Source of the DNA: Limnephilus marmoratus
Lineage: Eukaryota > Arthropoda > Insecta > Trichoptera > Limnephilidae
Assembly: GCA_917880885.1 (NCBI GenBank)
Contig: OU862933.1
Span: 6,743,452-6,807,451, forward strand
DNA length: 64,000 nt
Direction of reading: 5' to 3'
Shown: piece after piece, positions 1-11,881 of the stretch
Numbering within the stretch: position 1 is the stretch's first letter
How the letters are laid out: each line of letters starts with the position of its first letter
Made by a program: the position numbers and the translations under genes
Notes under the pieces: model-generated
What the model was told of the DNA's origin: nothing
Database searches by the model: none
The model's input: the letters and a program-made list of their open reading frames with translations, nothing else

Positions 1-240
1 ATCGGTATGTTCAGGGATGACGGACGTTTAAATCCATCCCTCAAACTGCGGCGCAAGGCGATGGATGGATCGATGGATTCTGGCTGGAAAAAAACTGGTC
101 AAAAGATGTCCTTTATCAGTCTCTCTCGATCCGGCCCCCCATGCAGCAGATGGGAAGACGCATCAGCCGCCAAGACCATAACAAACCTCACCCCATGCAC
201 CCAGACACCCCTGCTAAGTCACTAAACCACCTAAAAAATA
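1..240 (-). repeat. R1 repeat, partial copy
   Basis: This is the reverse complement of part of a dispersed repeat (here called R1) seen best at 9160-9679. The shared blocks are the CACCCCTGCTAAGTCAC-type segment near 205-225 and the segment around 20-60 that matches 9420-9460. It is cut by the window edge. The short reading frame here is not supported as a gene. Confidence 0.7.
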
Positions 241-356
241 TGAAATGAAAGATTTGAGATTTGTAGGTTATTTAAAAAAAAAGGGACATATACCTATATC
301 ATTTTGCGTCTTTATAAACCATTTGTGTTTATTAGTACGTTTTTACGGTGACTGGC

Positions 357-549
357 CAATTCAGAGTGTAACTAACTCAGAACCACCTCAGAGAGGTCAT
401 TAAGAGTGATGATAAAAAAAAATATTTGAAAAAAATTGGTTAAATATTTTAAGTTAGGTTAGGGTTACCGGCTATTTTAAAATTATTTTTTTCATAGCTT
501 TTAATGACCTTTCTGAGGTGGTTCTGAGTTGGTTTCATTCTGAGTTGGC
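357..549. mobile_element. Foldback MITE, copy 1
   Basis: The two ends are inverted copies of each other (CTCAGAACCACCTCAGA on the left, TCTGAGGTGGTTCTGAG on the right), and a second copy with the same core lies at 37937-38136. It has no coding capacity. The core shared by both copies contains the string GGTTACCGGCTATTTTAAAA. Confidence 0.75.
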
Positions 550-851
550 ATGGAACCGATTTTACTAGGTCACTAGAGATCTGTCGAGAACCTAGAAAAA
601 CGATATAAAGGAATAAAGGCCTCAAAGATTTGAACACCCTACATCTTTGCTAAAAAGATAATGAATTTTGCGACATGAGCCTAAATAACGAATTTCTGAT
701 CGGAGTGATATTTTTTTTATGGTTGCGCCTAGTTCTAAGCAAAATTGATATCACACGAGCTTTTCCCTCGTAGTAAGTTTGGGGGTTAACCGCTTTGCAG
801 TAATGAGTAGACACTGTAGACAGGTATCTATTTTTAATCTGAATACCTATA

Positions 852-1716
852 AAAGTCTGTCAAAATAGAGTAGAAAATATAAAAATTTGAACTACTAAAT
901 TTGTAGACTGGCAACACCAATTTAACTGTCAAATATTTTTTTGAAGTGTAATGACACTGAATGTGCAAAACACAGTAAACCACATTTTAAAAAACATTTT
1001 TCTTCATGACATAAAATTGATTAAAAGGTGATTTATAAAGCGATTTGCTTTAATTTAATTTAACATAAATTTGAATTTAACGATAGATAGAAAGGAAGAA
1101 TCACTAATGGTGAGTTTAGTAACACTACTTTTAGATCTGAACTAACTAACTAACTAACCATCACGCCGTTTCCCCGCAGGGGTAGGCAGAGAGGACGGAC
1201 CGCCAAACATCCCGGTCTTGGCACACATTCCTTGCCTCGTTTACATTCATACAATGTCTCATACATTCTCTTCTATTATTCTGACTCTTGACATGGCCCG
1301 ACTCAAGTATCTGATTCACTTGGTCGTGCCATAGATCTGAATGAGTTAATATATTCAGATCTAAAATTAGAGATATGATCTAAAGCCCAGGCAACGCTGG
1401 GTACTTTATCTAGTATTAAATAAATGTGAGCAATTTCTAAACTGTGCTTTATATTTCATTACAGTTATTCTTCATTATATTAACACAAAATTGCAAAGGT
1501 ATAATAATAATATACCTATACGCAATTCTAATTTTGAGATCGGCGGGTATCTATACCGCAATGAAAAAATATTTTTCCACTATTATGCCTTTTTAATTTT
1601 TTATAAAAATGTAGGTTACACTGCTTTACTTTAACACCATGGGTTATGTGTTTAGTATTGCCATTTGATCAACAGTGGCGCCCTCATTTATTTTCTACTC
1701 TTTTTTGACAGACTAT
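852..1716. mobile_element. TA-target TIR element, copy A
   Basis: The element has inverted ends close to AGTCTGTCAAATAAGAGTAG and is flanked by TA. Four copies occur in the window (852, 40470, 58718, 58883). All share an internal palindrome (AGATCTGAAT...ATTCAGATCT) and a Helitron-like tail (hairpin CCCAG/CTGGG followed by CTAG at about 1410). The TA target and CAGT-like end suggest a Tc1/mariner-type MITE. Copy A is interrupted by a retroposon at 1142-1331. Confidence 0.8.
1142..1331 (-). mobile_element. SINE-like retroposon with (TTAG)n tail
   Basis: This 190 bp insert is bounded by a 10 bp direct repeat TAGATCTGAA (1132-1141 and 1332-1341). The other copies of the host element have only one copy of that sequence, so the insertion is certain. 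A short CTAA repeat at the left end reads as a (TTAG)n tail on the minus strand, which suggests target-primed retroposition. No Pol III boxes were recognised. Confidence 0.65.
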
Positions 1717-1903
1717 ACCTCAACACGAGAAACCATTTGTCATAATAGCAATTGTTTTAATGTCAGTAAGTAATTCATTATACAGCGATACATAATTAGT
1801 TGGGAATGTTCCACCACAGAGGACAACATATCTACGTCGGTGACATATGACATGTAGGTACTTATGCCGGTTTCCGTACACGGCGCTACCCGAAATACAC
1901 CTA

Positions 1904-2057
1904 AGGGAACGTACCCATACTACGTGGCCTGTTCAGGGAGGGAGGTCTTCAAAATACCACGCTTGGTATAAATGAGCGGTGGGGGGCTTAGGTTTTTGGT
2001 CACCGGGTGGGGTTAAAAATTGTAAAAAGTTGGTCACGTAGTATGGGTACGTTCCCT
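1904..2057. mobile_element. Short MITE with about 22 bp TIRs
   Basis: AGGGAACGTACCCATACTAC at the left is repeated in inverted orientation at the right end, with about 105 bp between the arms. There is no coding capacity. The flanks are TA-rich, so the exact target duplication is ambiguous. Confidence 0.75.
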
Positions 2058-2089
2058 AACCTGACAATTTTTCACTTTTTTTTTTTTTT

Positions 2090-2345
2090 TACAGTGAATA
2101 CCGCTCAAGAATCTCAACTGCTCCCGTATGGAGCCAGTGAGACTATGGCATCCCCAATTGGGGTATGTTGTGAGGCTGAAGGTAGCGGGGAGGGGAAGGA
2201 GGTGGGGAAGAGGAAGGTTGGGAAGTACCTGGCTATTCAGATCTGGTCACTAAACACGGCTAAAGCCATTTTCAAGCAACGTTTCAATTCTGAATGGTGG
2301 TCTTACACCAGGGCGATATTGATAGTATCTTCCACTCTGGAACAT
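2090..2345 (+). repeat. R2/R3 repeat segment (copy 1)
   Basis: About 250 bp match 5694-5935 in the same orientation, including CATCCCCAATTGGGGTATG. At 5694 this block continues into the longer R3 repeat. The open frames through it are not conserved between the two copies, so it is treated as repeat, not gene. Confidence 0.75.
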
Positions 2346-2394
2346 GCCGCAAATATACTATATATTATTTTTAATGAATTAATTGTGAAATAAC

Positions 2395-2500
2395 ACAAAT
2401 TAATCAAATAAAATTTATTTGCGCATGCCGGGTTCGAACCCGCGACCTCCGGAATGTGAGTCAAGAGTCTTAGCCACTGGACTACGGAGGTCGTCAAACT
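2395..2500 (-). mobile_element. tRNA-derived SINE or tRNA relic
   Basis: The minus strand carries an A-box-like TAGTCCAGTGGCTAAG and a perfect B box GGTTCGAACCC at tRNA spacing, followed by an AT-rich tail. The 5' part cannot form a normal acceptor stem; instead GACCTCCG pairs with CGGAGGTC internally. A SINE head is therefore likelier than a functional tRNA gene. Confidence 0.6.
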
Positions 2501-3454
2501 CGGAGGTACTTACATCCGTGGAGTCAATGGGGAGGGAATAGCATCTCCCACATGCACATTTTCAGGCCTGTGGAGATTCCATCACAGTACATAGTTAGAA
2601 GCTAAAACTGTCTTTATTAAACATTAATTTAATTTTTCGATTGTTTTGACACTTTCATAAACCTTCCTATAGATACATACTTGAACTTGTGCCCGCCCAG
2701 AAAAAATCCTAACAGTAATTGTTGATTGTTTTGCGCGTCCCCCCCCCCCCCCCCCCCCCCAGAGAACAGGGTACGCAGAGATGCGAAGGGGCAGAGAGGA
2801 TGGGGTGGATAACAACCGTCAGGCCCATCCCACTGGACGGCGGAGACGGGCCTGACGCCCGTTTATGATTCCTCGCATCGGTTTTCGCACTAATTCGTTG
2901 ATTTTCAATCTTTTATAACATGCCAAAACTTAACAAAATAGCGTGAACACATTGAATGCGAAATATGGAGAAAAGGCCGAAGGTACGGAATTAAAAAACT
3001 ACAAACACAATTTTTTATTGGAGATAACGATAAACAAATATGAACCAAACATTTGCTAAATACTTAAAGTTACGAACAAACAGATTAAGTTATTTTTCTC
3101 CTAGACTTGGAACTTGGAACACGCGACATACAAGCGATATTTCCCAAGGACAATGCCTTGATTGTACGCCAGGTGAGACAGCCGCGGGATGGCGGCTGAG
3201 AGGAACGGAAAAAAAATTATAATATAAAAATTATTAAGCAAACAGCTATATAAATAGAAGAAAACAGCTTCTATTATGAAACAAATTATATAAAAATTGA
3301 CTGCAGGTATCTAATATATGAAATTTGTAATCAATAAATTAATTTCGGTTATACTCGTTCCCCTTAGCTAATAAAATTGATATGTTCATTTTAAGATAAA
3401 ATTTTAGAAATAATAAAAACAATTCGTAAAGAAGTTTAAAATCCTTCAATTCTT

Positions 3455-4215
3455 GAGGCGGGCATGGGTACTGGGTACCCGCTCCGGGAACCATTTTTTT
3501 GAATAACAAACACCCAGTAGCGTAGCGAGGGGGGGGCGGTGGGGGCGGACCGCCCCGGGTGCCACCCGAAGGGGGGTGCCACTCGACCAAGATATTGCAT
3601 ATACGTAACCAATATATTGTATTCACATGAACACGGTCTGTTATTTATATTTTCGTAAGGCAGAATAGCCTATATTCTGGAATTCTCTAGCCAGGACGGA
3701 CCAATTTTTATGAAGTCGAAAATTAGCGTTTTGAATTTCTCAACTCAACGTTCATAGGGGGGGGGGGTGATACTACGCCCCAGGGGGGTGACTTCCGCCC
3801 CGGGTGCCACCCATGCTAGCTACGCCACTGCAAACACCCCTTCCGTAGTCACCCCAAGTGGTTCGCCATGTTAGGTGATTTAGCAGGGGTGCCCGGGTGC
3901 TCGGGTAGGAATGGGTTCATCCAACATCTGTGTGGCAGGCCAGAACGGGAGCGAATAGTTGAGGGAGCAACTTTTTACCTCGCCAGCAGGACTTTCGGAA
4001 AATCGCCTTGCACCGCAGTGGATAGATTCATGTGACCGTCACTACTGGACGCACTGATCACTAACCCCCAGATTCCTCCCCACCAGTCGTATCTTTTTTC
4101 TTCCCAGAACTTCCCCTCCTTCCTTTCCTAAAAATACCCTCCAGACAGCAACCACAAAGATGACATTGGCCCTGAGGGGAATTCGTTTTGTCAGGGCCTC
4201 TTTTGGTGGAGCTAA
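3455..4215 (+). repeat. R1 repeat, nearly full copy interrupted by a hAT MITE
   Basis: It matches the reference copy at 9160-9679 from the GGCGGG-ATGGGTAC block at the start to the AAAGATGACAT-GGCCCT block near the end. The hAT MITE at 3515-3830 splits it. An inverted partial R1 copy follows at 4255, so the two could be halves of one rearranged insertion. Confidence 0.75.
3515..3830. mobile_element. hAT MITE (G-rich) with 8 bp TSD
   Basis: The ends are CAGTAGCGTAGCGAGG and the inverse of CAGTGGCGTAGCTAGC. It is flanked by the perfect 8 bp duplication CAAACACC (3507-3514 and 3831-3838). The R1 sequence is continuous once the insert and one duplicate are removed. Long G runs lie just inside both ends. 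Non-coding. Confidence 0.9.
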
Positions 4216-4254
4216 CGGAAAAAATACAGTTTTTTTTACAATAGCTCCATACAG

Positions 4255-4490
4255 GAAGGCGCTGAAGAAAAAATTCCCTCAGGGCCTATGTCATCTTCGG
4301 GGATGATGTGTGTAGGGTCTTTTTAGGGGAAGGAAAGAGGCGAAGTTCTGGGAAGGAAAAATGTGTGAGGGGGTGGGTAGGAATCTAGGAATCAATGTGT
4401 CCAGGAATGATGGACGTACAAATCTTCCCAATGCGGTGCAAGGGGATGGGTCGAGAGGCCGATTGGAGAGGTCTAGGTTAAGTCTTCCTC
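4255..4490 (-). repeat. R1 repeat, inverted partial copy
   Basis: It reads as the reverse complement of the second half of R1: CCCTCAGGGCCTATGTCATC, a CC-rich stretch, then the block around GGAATGATGGACGTAC. It lies immediately after the plus-strand copy. Short reading frames through it are not conserved among copies. Confidence 0.7.
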
Positions 4491-4765
4491 AACCTGTCTC
4501 TCAAATCGCCCCTCCACGCATTAGGAGGGCAAGCGCACCCGCCGACAATGTTTAGACAAACCACACCACATGAAGCCGGGCAAACCTGCCAAATCAAACG
4601 TAAAGAACTACAATGGCAGGAGCTTTGGTCATCCAATAAATGGTTTTCGGGGAGGCGGCACACATACCCGACTCCCACTTTGTAGCAGTTGAAAGGTAAG
4701 CAGGTACCTACTCGAAAACGGTCCAAAAAACCAAATAACTAAAACAGAGTAAACGGACCGATTCC

Positions 4766-4900
4766 ATGACAGTTGACCCCCGACAGTTGATCCCCGACAA
4801 TTCATCCCTGGCAGTTGATCCCCGGCAGTTGATCCCTCGACAGTTGAACCCCGATAGTTGATCCTCGACAGTTGATCCCCGACAGTCGGCCCCCCGGCAT
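4766..4900. repeat. 16 bp minisatellite
   Basis: About eight imperfect tandem units close to GACAGTTGATCCCC are visible, with substitutions and 1-2 bp length changes. There is no coding or structural meaning that I can see. Confidence 0.85.
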
Positions 4901-5693
4901 ACTTAATATGAAATCGTATACGGTTTACCTATATTATAATAAAACTAATATAAAAAATTTTCCACTTAATTTCAGCCTGTCAAGGCCATCTTCAGACTGG
5001 TATAAATTATTCTTAACTGACGGTTTATATACACAAATATGGGGGCGGGAGAGGGGAGGTCTACAAGGATTTTATTAGGTTTACCTACTTAAAAATCAAA
5101 TCTCGGGTCAGCCGGTGAATTAATGAAACAAATGACAACACTGAAATATAGTTATGAGAATTATACTGATGAAAAATAGATAAAATATACGAAAATCAAT
5201 AAAATGCCGAAGACGTTAAATATCTTGTCATTACTATTTACAAAATAATTAACGGCCATACATCAATTGAATTTCTAAGAAAAAATGATAATCTGCAGCA
5301 CAAACACTCCCGAGACGAGGAAAACAAATGAAATAAGACTACCTTTCAGAATAAAAAAGTCCTTGAAATAACGAGCAATTAAGATGATCCACACGGACAG
5401 CTGTGGGGGAACCAGAGAGGGGGGAGGAGAACGAAGAAGAGGGAGTAGGGTTGGTGGGAAAGGGGACGAGGGAGGGAGGATGGCAGGGAAGGTGGAAGGT
5501 GGAGGGGAAGGATTCACAGGACGGGGCACTTGAGTGAGGGGAAGTCGGGGAAGTTGGCAGGGGTTTGCGGGAGGGGGGGACGTATTATCAAGACATCAGT
5601 CTCTTTTGCTATATTATATTCTTTGTTTTCCGGTTCCTATTCCAAGGAACTCAGTTTTGCTCCAACCTTTATTATCTACTTTATTTTTTTATA

Positions 5694-6857
5694 TGATGAA
5701 TACCGCACAAGGGTCCCAACTGCTCCCGTCTGAAGCCAGTGAGACTATAGCATCCCCAATTGGGGTATGTTGTGAGGCTGAAGGTAGTGGGGAGGTAAAG
5801 GAGATAGGGAAGAGGAAGGTGGGGAAGTACCTGGCTATTCAGATCTGGTCACCAAACACGGCTAATGCCATTTCAAGCAACGTTTCAATTCTGAATGGTG
5901 GTTTTAAACCAGGGCGATACTGAGAGTATCTTCCACTCTTATTATTGTTTATGTTTCGGATTTTTTGTTCTCTTTCTTTTCAGTCCAACAATCTCCACTT
6001 TGCTTTGTTCAGAAGGCTGAACTGTCTTATTTCCCCATTTAGGAGTGCACTAGACCTCGTCCCTGAATCGATAGGAGTCGGACGACAACGGTATGGTGCC
6101 CTCTAAAATTATTTGCGCCACCCCCAGCAACATGTGCAGGCTTGAGGTTTGGTCGGGCGACCTCGGCTCTCCTCCGACTACTCGTTGCTGAATTCCTTAG
6201 GGTCGTCGGGCATTTCCCCCCAATATCCCATTTACTTTTCTTTGAGACACCACCGAGGAACCTAAGGGCGCGGAAGCTGAGTGTGGTTCACGGCTAGACC
6301 GAACGTAATGCGCGTCCCTGCTGGGACTGCCATTCGATTGGAGAGGAATCCCTGCTGTTTTCCAGCGCCATACCCTTATTATTTATGCACTGTGTCTTCC
6401 TCCCTATAGATGCTTGCAGGATTCACTGGATGCAATCACCCAGCGCTTGCCGCCTCGTGGGCTGGTCACCAACCTGATCCAATGTCTTGTCTATACTTTG
6501 TCATGCTAACACTTATTGTATCTTGAGTTTCCCACTAAGCACTTACACACTGCTTACTAACAACATTTTCAGGGACACTAGAGGTGTAGATTTATTCTAA
6601 ACTAAATGTAGCTTCGTTCTTTAAAAAAAATTAGAGTCCTTGCGAGAGCCTTGAAGGAGTAACCATCTGTTACTTATACCAGGGCGGGTAAGTGGTGGAT
6701 AAGCTCCAATATTAACATGATATTTCCAAAAACTATCCTGATCCCTTTTTAGCAGAATTCTTGATGATGTTCAAAATAGGAGAAACCTTACAATCTACAT
6801 CTGATCTCGAAAAACTGTGATGTGTAAAGCCCGAGCAATGCCGGGGACATCAGCTAG
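5694..6857 (+). mobile_element. R3 repeat, Helitron-like
   Basis: It begins with the block shared with 2090-2345. The later part (6240-6710) matches 56940-57410, including GAGAGCCTTGAAGGAGTAA and ACCAGGGCGGGTAAGTGG. It ends with a GC hairpin (AAAGCCCGAGCAATGCCGGG) followed by CAGCTAG at 6851-6857, a Helitron-type 3' end, although the next base is A, not the expected T. Captured gene fragments are possible but none is identified. Confidence 0.55.
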
Positions 6858-7292
6858 ATCATAGGTTCTCAACAAGCGCGACAACGCCCCCTTGTGGGCG
6901 TTTGAGACTTTCAGGGAGCAGTAGAAGACCCAGAGAAAATTAGGGGGCGTTGAGATGGCACAGTGAAGGTGTGGGCAGGCAAAAAAATATGGCCAAAAAA
7001 AGATTTTAAAAAACATGCTAAGCGACAGATGGTAAGTAATTAAAAATAGAAAAATAAATATTCTCAAAGTGGGCGTTGGGCAAAATAAGGCTAAGAACCT
7101 ATGTGCTAGATGCAATATTAATTTTTTTTCTATGACGAAGTACAAAGCGTAATCAATCTAAAATAAATATATAATATAAATCTTCAGATTTTATGTCCGG
7201 GTTAAATCTTCCCCACAGGAAAAACTAAACCCTTTCACACACTTTTCCACAAATGATCATCTAGTCAATTCACGCTATGCAATTGCACTATA

Positions 7293-7629
7293 CAGGGTGT
7301 CCAGGGGTAAAGTGCATTAACTTCGGGAGGAGATTCTACTTGATGGTAGGAGTAAAAAATATTGACAACTTTTTCTGAAATTCCAACTTTTTTTCCCATG
7401 CAAAAAGACGTGGCTACTAAAAATCCTTAGCACACGAAGAAGGTACGATCTTACTTACTAAGCGCCCGCCGGGCACGATTGTGGCAACATTGCATGGTTG
7501 TGGCACACGCCGGTCTATTTTTATCTTTTTACCACAAAACAACCCCTAAAAGTTGGAAATTTGAAAAATGTTATTTATCTTATTTACTTGTAAAATATCA
7601 TGTAGAATCATGTACCTCCAGACACCCTC
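7293..7629. mobile_element. MITE with CAGGGTGTCC-type ends
   Basis: Imperfect inverted ends (CAGGGTGTCCAGGGGTA and the inverse of ACCTCCAGACACCCTCT) sit in TATA contexts on both sides. Such ends are common in mariner-related MITEs of insects. Non-coding. Confidence 0.6.
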
Positions 7630-8039
7630 TATAAGTATAATAAATACAAAACAATACAAGAACAACATGTCAACCTAAAGACCAAATGGGAAAATAATTC
7701 ACCGACTCCAGATATTTTCATATCAGAGGGTTTGGCTCGGTAGAACTCCTAATTGGACCTATAAATCCTACTGATCCCTCAATATAAATATTTAAAAAAT
7801 CTTTTGTAAACCTACATGTATTTAAAATGACTGATTTTTGATTATTTAAATATTATTATTATAAAAGAAAGTGTAAAAGTGTGCATCCCGCAAAAACTCA
7901 GAAACGAGTCCCGGTATGATCAAGGAAGTTATATGGTGTGGTAGCCCTCTATCTCCAATCCATGAAGAAGGTTCCCGTTTTTATCTGGAGGGCGTGCTTT
8001 TGAAGATATAAGGGCTGGAAGTTTTGCCCTTTAGAAATT

Positions 8040-8215
8040 AGAACAGTCCAGAACATTCAAGAGTATTCGAGAGCATTCCGCAATATTCCATAACATCCCG
8101 GATCATTCTGGAATGTTGTCGAATGTTCGGGAATAGGGAACATCATTGTAGAATATTCCAGAACACTCTCGAATGTTGCAGAATGTTCTGGAACATTGTG
8201 GACCATTCGAAGCCT
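8040..8215. repeat. Degenerate array of GAAnnTTC units
   Basis: The stretch consists of imperfect 10-12 bp units such as CAGAACATTC and GAATGTTC. Several alternate GAA and TTC at 5 bp spacing, the layout of a heat-shock element; the clearest is GAATGTTCGGGAA at about 8122. It is not next to any gene start, so it is recorded as a minisatellite. Confidence 0.7.
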
Positions 8216-8454
8216 TTTTATGGGGCTACCCATTGGAAGGGGTATACGAGGGGGGAAAAAAAAGTAACGGTAATTGTGCTGTGGTGGAGAGGAAGAATGG
8301 GGGACACATTTTTCGACCAGGTATCGGTTAGGGTCACACCTATTGAGTCAGTGTACGAAGTTGTGTCGCTGTGAGTGCATCGGTTCGCCCGTGAGAATTT
8401 TTTTAGTAAAACAACTTTTTCCACTTCGGCGAAAACGTGATGGCAGATTGTCAA

Positions 8455-9075
8455 GGGCAATGCGCGGCTGTGAAATTTTGTTTCCTGTTGAGGAAATCGA
8501 CAAACTATTATAATGCTGACTGCTTATGGGGATGCTGCCCTAGGTAAAACCTGAGTCTGCGAGTGGTTTACACGTTTTAGAAATGGAAAAATGTTAATTG
8601 AAGACCAATCCTGTTCAGGATGCCCCTTAACGTCAAAAACTGACGAAAACTTCGACAAAATCAATACCCTCGTTCGGGAAGACCGTCGCCAAACCATTGA
8701 TCAACACTGTGAGATGTCTGGAATGTCATGGAGTTCAATTCGGGGGATTTTAACCGAAGATTTGCCCGTGAGAAGGGTTGCAGCCAAATTTGTCCCTCAC
8801 CTTCTCACAGACGAGCAAAGGGAGCTTCGACTTCAGGCATGTTTTTAACTTCGAAATCAGCTCGAAGAAGACCCTCTGTGACTTCTTTTTGTTACCGGCA
8901 CTGAAAAGGGACATGAAAGGAAAGCGTTTTAAAGGACATCCCGATAAGTGAAATTAAAAACTGTTTTAAACAATGAAAGAAGCGTTTGGAGAAGTGCGTT
9001 GTGGTCAATTGAAAATGCTTTTATGGTGATCAGAATTTGCAGAAAAAATATTGAGAAATAAAGAAGTTATGACGA
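8455..9075 (+). pseudogene. Mariner transposase pseudogene
   Basis: Translation across 8455-8848 gives the N-terminal DNA-binding half of a mariner transposase. It starts with a stretch close to 'AAVKFCFLL', then 'TAYGDAALGKT', then an open frame containing 'REDRRQTIDQ', 'MSWSSIRGILTEDL' and 'RRVAAKFVPHLLT'. These are the two helix-turn-helix regions and the linker typical of the family. A stop interrupts the frame before 8591 and another ends it at 8848. The catalytic D..D..D region is absent; only scrambled fragments continue to about 9075, so an internal deletion removed it. It cannot make an active enzyme. Its terminal repeats were not located with confidence. Confidence 0.85.
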
Positions 9076-9159
9076 AATTCCGGTTACTTTTGGGTCCCAA
9101 ATAAATATTTGGGTATAAACAAGATCCATCGTGGATTCGAACGTCAGTTTAATCTCATA

Positions 9160-9679
9160 TCAATTTGGGAGGCGGGTATGGGTACCGCCGCCCCGGGAAC
9201 CATTTATTGGACAACCAACACCCCTGCCACAGGTCACCCCAAGTGGCTCGCTAAGTTTGGTGACTTAGCAGGGGTGCCTGGGTTCATGGGATGAGGTTTG
9301 TCAAGGTCTTGGTGGCGGATACGTTTGCCCAACCACTGCCTGGCGGGCTGGATCGGAAGAGACTGATTGAGGGAGGCCTTTTGACCTCTTCAGCCAGATT
9401 CTCCCGACCCTTCGCCTTGCACCGCAGTGTGAGGAATAGATGCATACGTCCGTCATTCCTCCTGGCCACACTGACCCCCAGATTCCTACCCACCCCTTTA
9501 CCTATACCTTTTTCCTTCCCATATCTTCTTCTCCTTTCTTTCCCTTAAAAAACCCTCCACACAGCATCCTCAAAGATGACATAGGCCCTAGGGAATTGTT
9601 TTCCTTGGTGCCTCCTGTGTGGAGCTAATGTAAAAAAAAAAATATCAACTCCCTGAGCGAAGCCGGGTACCCCAGCTAG
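9160..9679 (+). mobile_element. R1 repeat, reference copy with Helitron-like 3' end
   Basis: This is the longest uninterrupted copy of R1. It runs from a GGCGGGTATGGGTACCGCC block to a 3' end reading GAAGCCGGGTACCCCAGCTAG followed by T, which fits a Helitron 3' terminus. No 5' TC end or second terminus is certain. Other copies are at 1, 3455, 4255 and 33363. Confidence 0.6.
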
Positions 9680-11760
9680 TTAATTTATAAAAACAAAAAA
9701 CGCTTCGAGCTTATACGTAGTCTGACAATACCATGAAACTGAGCCACAACGTGAAGTGTGTCGCCAACATAGTTCACCCATACTACTGCAAATCACACCT
9801 ACGCAAAGCAGCACCCACCTTTGTTTTCACTTATACATAACATGTATTTTCACCTATACAAACGCATAACTTTCTTTGGCTCCGCAGCTTTGAAGGTCCG
9901 TGCGGTTCGCTCGTAGCTTGACGACAATTGGCATGCTTCCATGCCATATACCCCTGTGTTTCTTGTATTCTACCCCTGTATTTTCTAAGACTAGGCCGAT
10001 GGTTTCCCTAGTTAAAAAGTCCACCAATCACAAAATACCTCGAACGCAGATGATGCACTAAAAAGTCACAACTAATGAACTAATAAACATAGGTTAGGTG
10101 TAGGTAGGTACAGTATGTGCCAAACTTAAATGCCCATCTGAACTTGATACGATCCTTTCTGGCGCGGGTACAGTCACTTCACTGACTTTACAATGACAGT
10201 AAACGAAAGAGAAAGATGCATAAAACATATGTGCGTCAGAGAAAGGCGTGGATGGGAAGGCATGCCGCTTTTCTGACCTTAAACTCGCCTATTGCAATAA
10301 TTTTTGTATCAACGACAGGTCGGTATTAAAGTTTGGCTTGTACTATACCAACTGAAAAAGTGTCAATTTGCCCCAGGGATAACTTTACCCTATTTGAAAG
10401 AGTTTTTTTAAGAAATAGGAGAGTAAAAGGATGAGATAACAAACATAAATAATAACGCTTCATGTTTTTGATAAAAAGTTTATAAACATTCAATACATAA
10501 ATATTATTATTTCCTATCTATAATGGTGGTAAAAACAAACAAATTACTAATGATAAATTGATTGTATTTTTAGTTAGAAATGTTCGTTTTGCTGTTGGTT
10601 CAAAGAGCCGATCCTCGTCAAAAATGAACAAAATAAGATAAAAAAAACAGACAATTCCGGGTTTGTGTAATCTTATATAGGTATATTAAATATTGTGCTG
10701 AAGCGAGAAAGAGGTGGGAGGAATGCGTGAAAGAGAAGATGGTATGGAGCAGTACGGGAAGATCTGGGTCTGAGGCCTGGAGATGAATGGCAGATGAAGA
10801 ATGTTCATTTGTGGAGGAGGCCAAATCCTTCCTGACACATCCTGAAACATTGAACTTATCCAGCCGAAGGCGTTACTTATAGCGTAAAAAATGCATGATC
10901 GATGTGTTGATCCCAGAACACTTCCGAAATAGTGAAGTGATAGTTACTTATGAAAAGATACTTACATAACCTTCAAAATATGTTACACATGTCTTCGGAA
11001 TGTGCTTTGAATATAAAATATTTTTAATATCAACCTGTGCAATACATTAGGTACATATCGTCGGTCTACTGGCAAAGTTCACTAAGTCACTAAAACACAA
11101 ACCTGAGATAATCGCATTTCAATATTTAGCTATTTTGGAAAGGCTATAAGTGGATGAATATCTCCAAAGTGTTTTTTTTTTTTTTATATTTCATAATTTA
11201 GAATGAACTCTTAAGTACCTTATCAATACACAATATTAGTTGATAGCAATAACAGCAACCTTTAATCAAAGATTTACAAAAAAATGAGCCTGACTTAGTG
11301 GGTTTTACCAGTCAATAATGAAGATTACTGTTAAACTGTTGACTGTATTGCCGCAAAATGGCTTTGATTATTTTAAAGCTGACTTAGTGGATTTTGTTTG
11401 TGTTTTAACAGTCTAAATCAATGTATTATTGACATTTGTGTTTGACTTAATTTGTTTTGTTTGATTAATGTGTTTTTCTTGACAATAATATCGGATTTAT
11501 GACTTATGGTGAATTTTTAAACACGTTTAAATTGAAAACGATGAGATATAAAACTTAATGGAGTATGTCAGTCAAAAAAGGACGATTTTTTACATAAGAC
11601 CTCATACTTAAGTCATTCCATGAAAATGGACTTTGCCACTAGACTGACGATATACACAAATAAATAATCAAGGAAAAATATACAAGGGGACAATAATGTA
11701 AAAAAAAAATTATATTAAAAGTATTAATGAGAAAATCAATAGGTTTGTGTGTGCACATTA
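9680..11760. other. Interval without a recognisable gene
   Basis: The only hint of coding is at about 10690-10850 on the plus strand, where a broken frame reads like the last part of a LINE ('RWEECVKEKM'). The rest is AT-rich, has no open frame I can support, and includes the sequence 3' of the ENGASE stop. No clear AATAAA signal was found on the minus strand. Confidence 0.4.
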
Positions 11761-11881
11761 TCAAAAGGTCATGACATCTTTGGCTATTCCCAAACCTCCC
11801 AAAAGTAAGGGTCCTGACTTGTTAATCAGTTCACAGTTGACTTCCAACATGGTGGTGTTTGGGTAATTCAGGACAAAATAC
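11761..11881 (-). CDS. ENGASE: ENGASE exon 7 (terminal)
   Basis: This exon is too short to stand out as an open frame. The acceptor is CTTCCGCAG at 11882 and the stop is TGA at 11763-11761. It reads RYFVLNYPNTTMLEVNC..LLLGGLGIAKDVMTF, matching the position and character of the end of other ENGASE proteins, and restores the frame exactly. Confidence 0.88.

Noticed and set aside
2424..2495. tRNA gene on the minus strand
   Set aside because: A and B boxes are present, but no seven-base acceptor stem forms and an internal GACCTCCG/CGGAGGTC pairing breaks the cloverleaf. Kept as a SINE head.
3339..3626. 95-codon frame on the minus strand
   Set aside because: It crosses the edge of a hAT MITE and consists of translated G/C runs.
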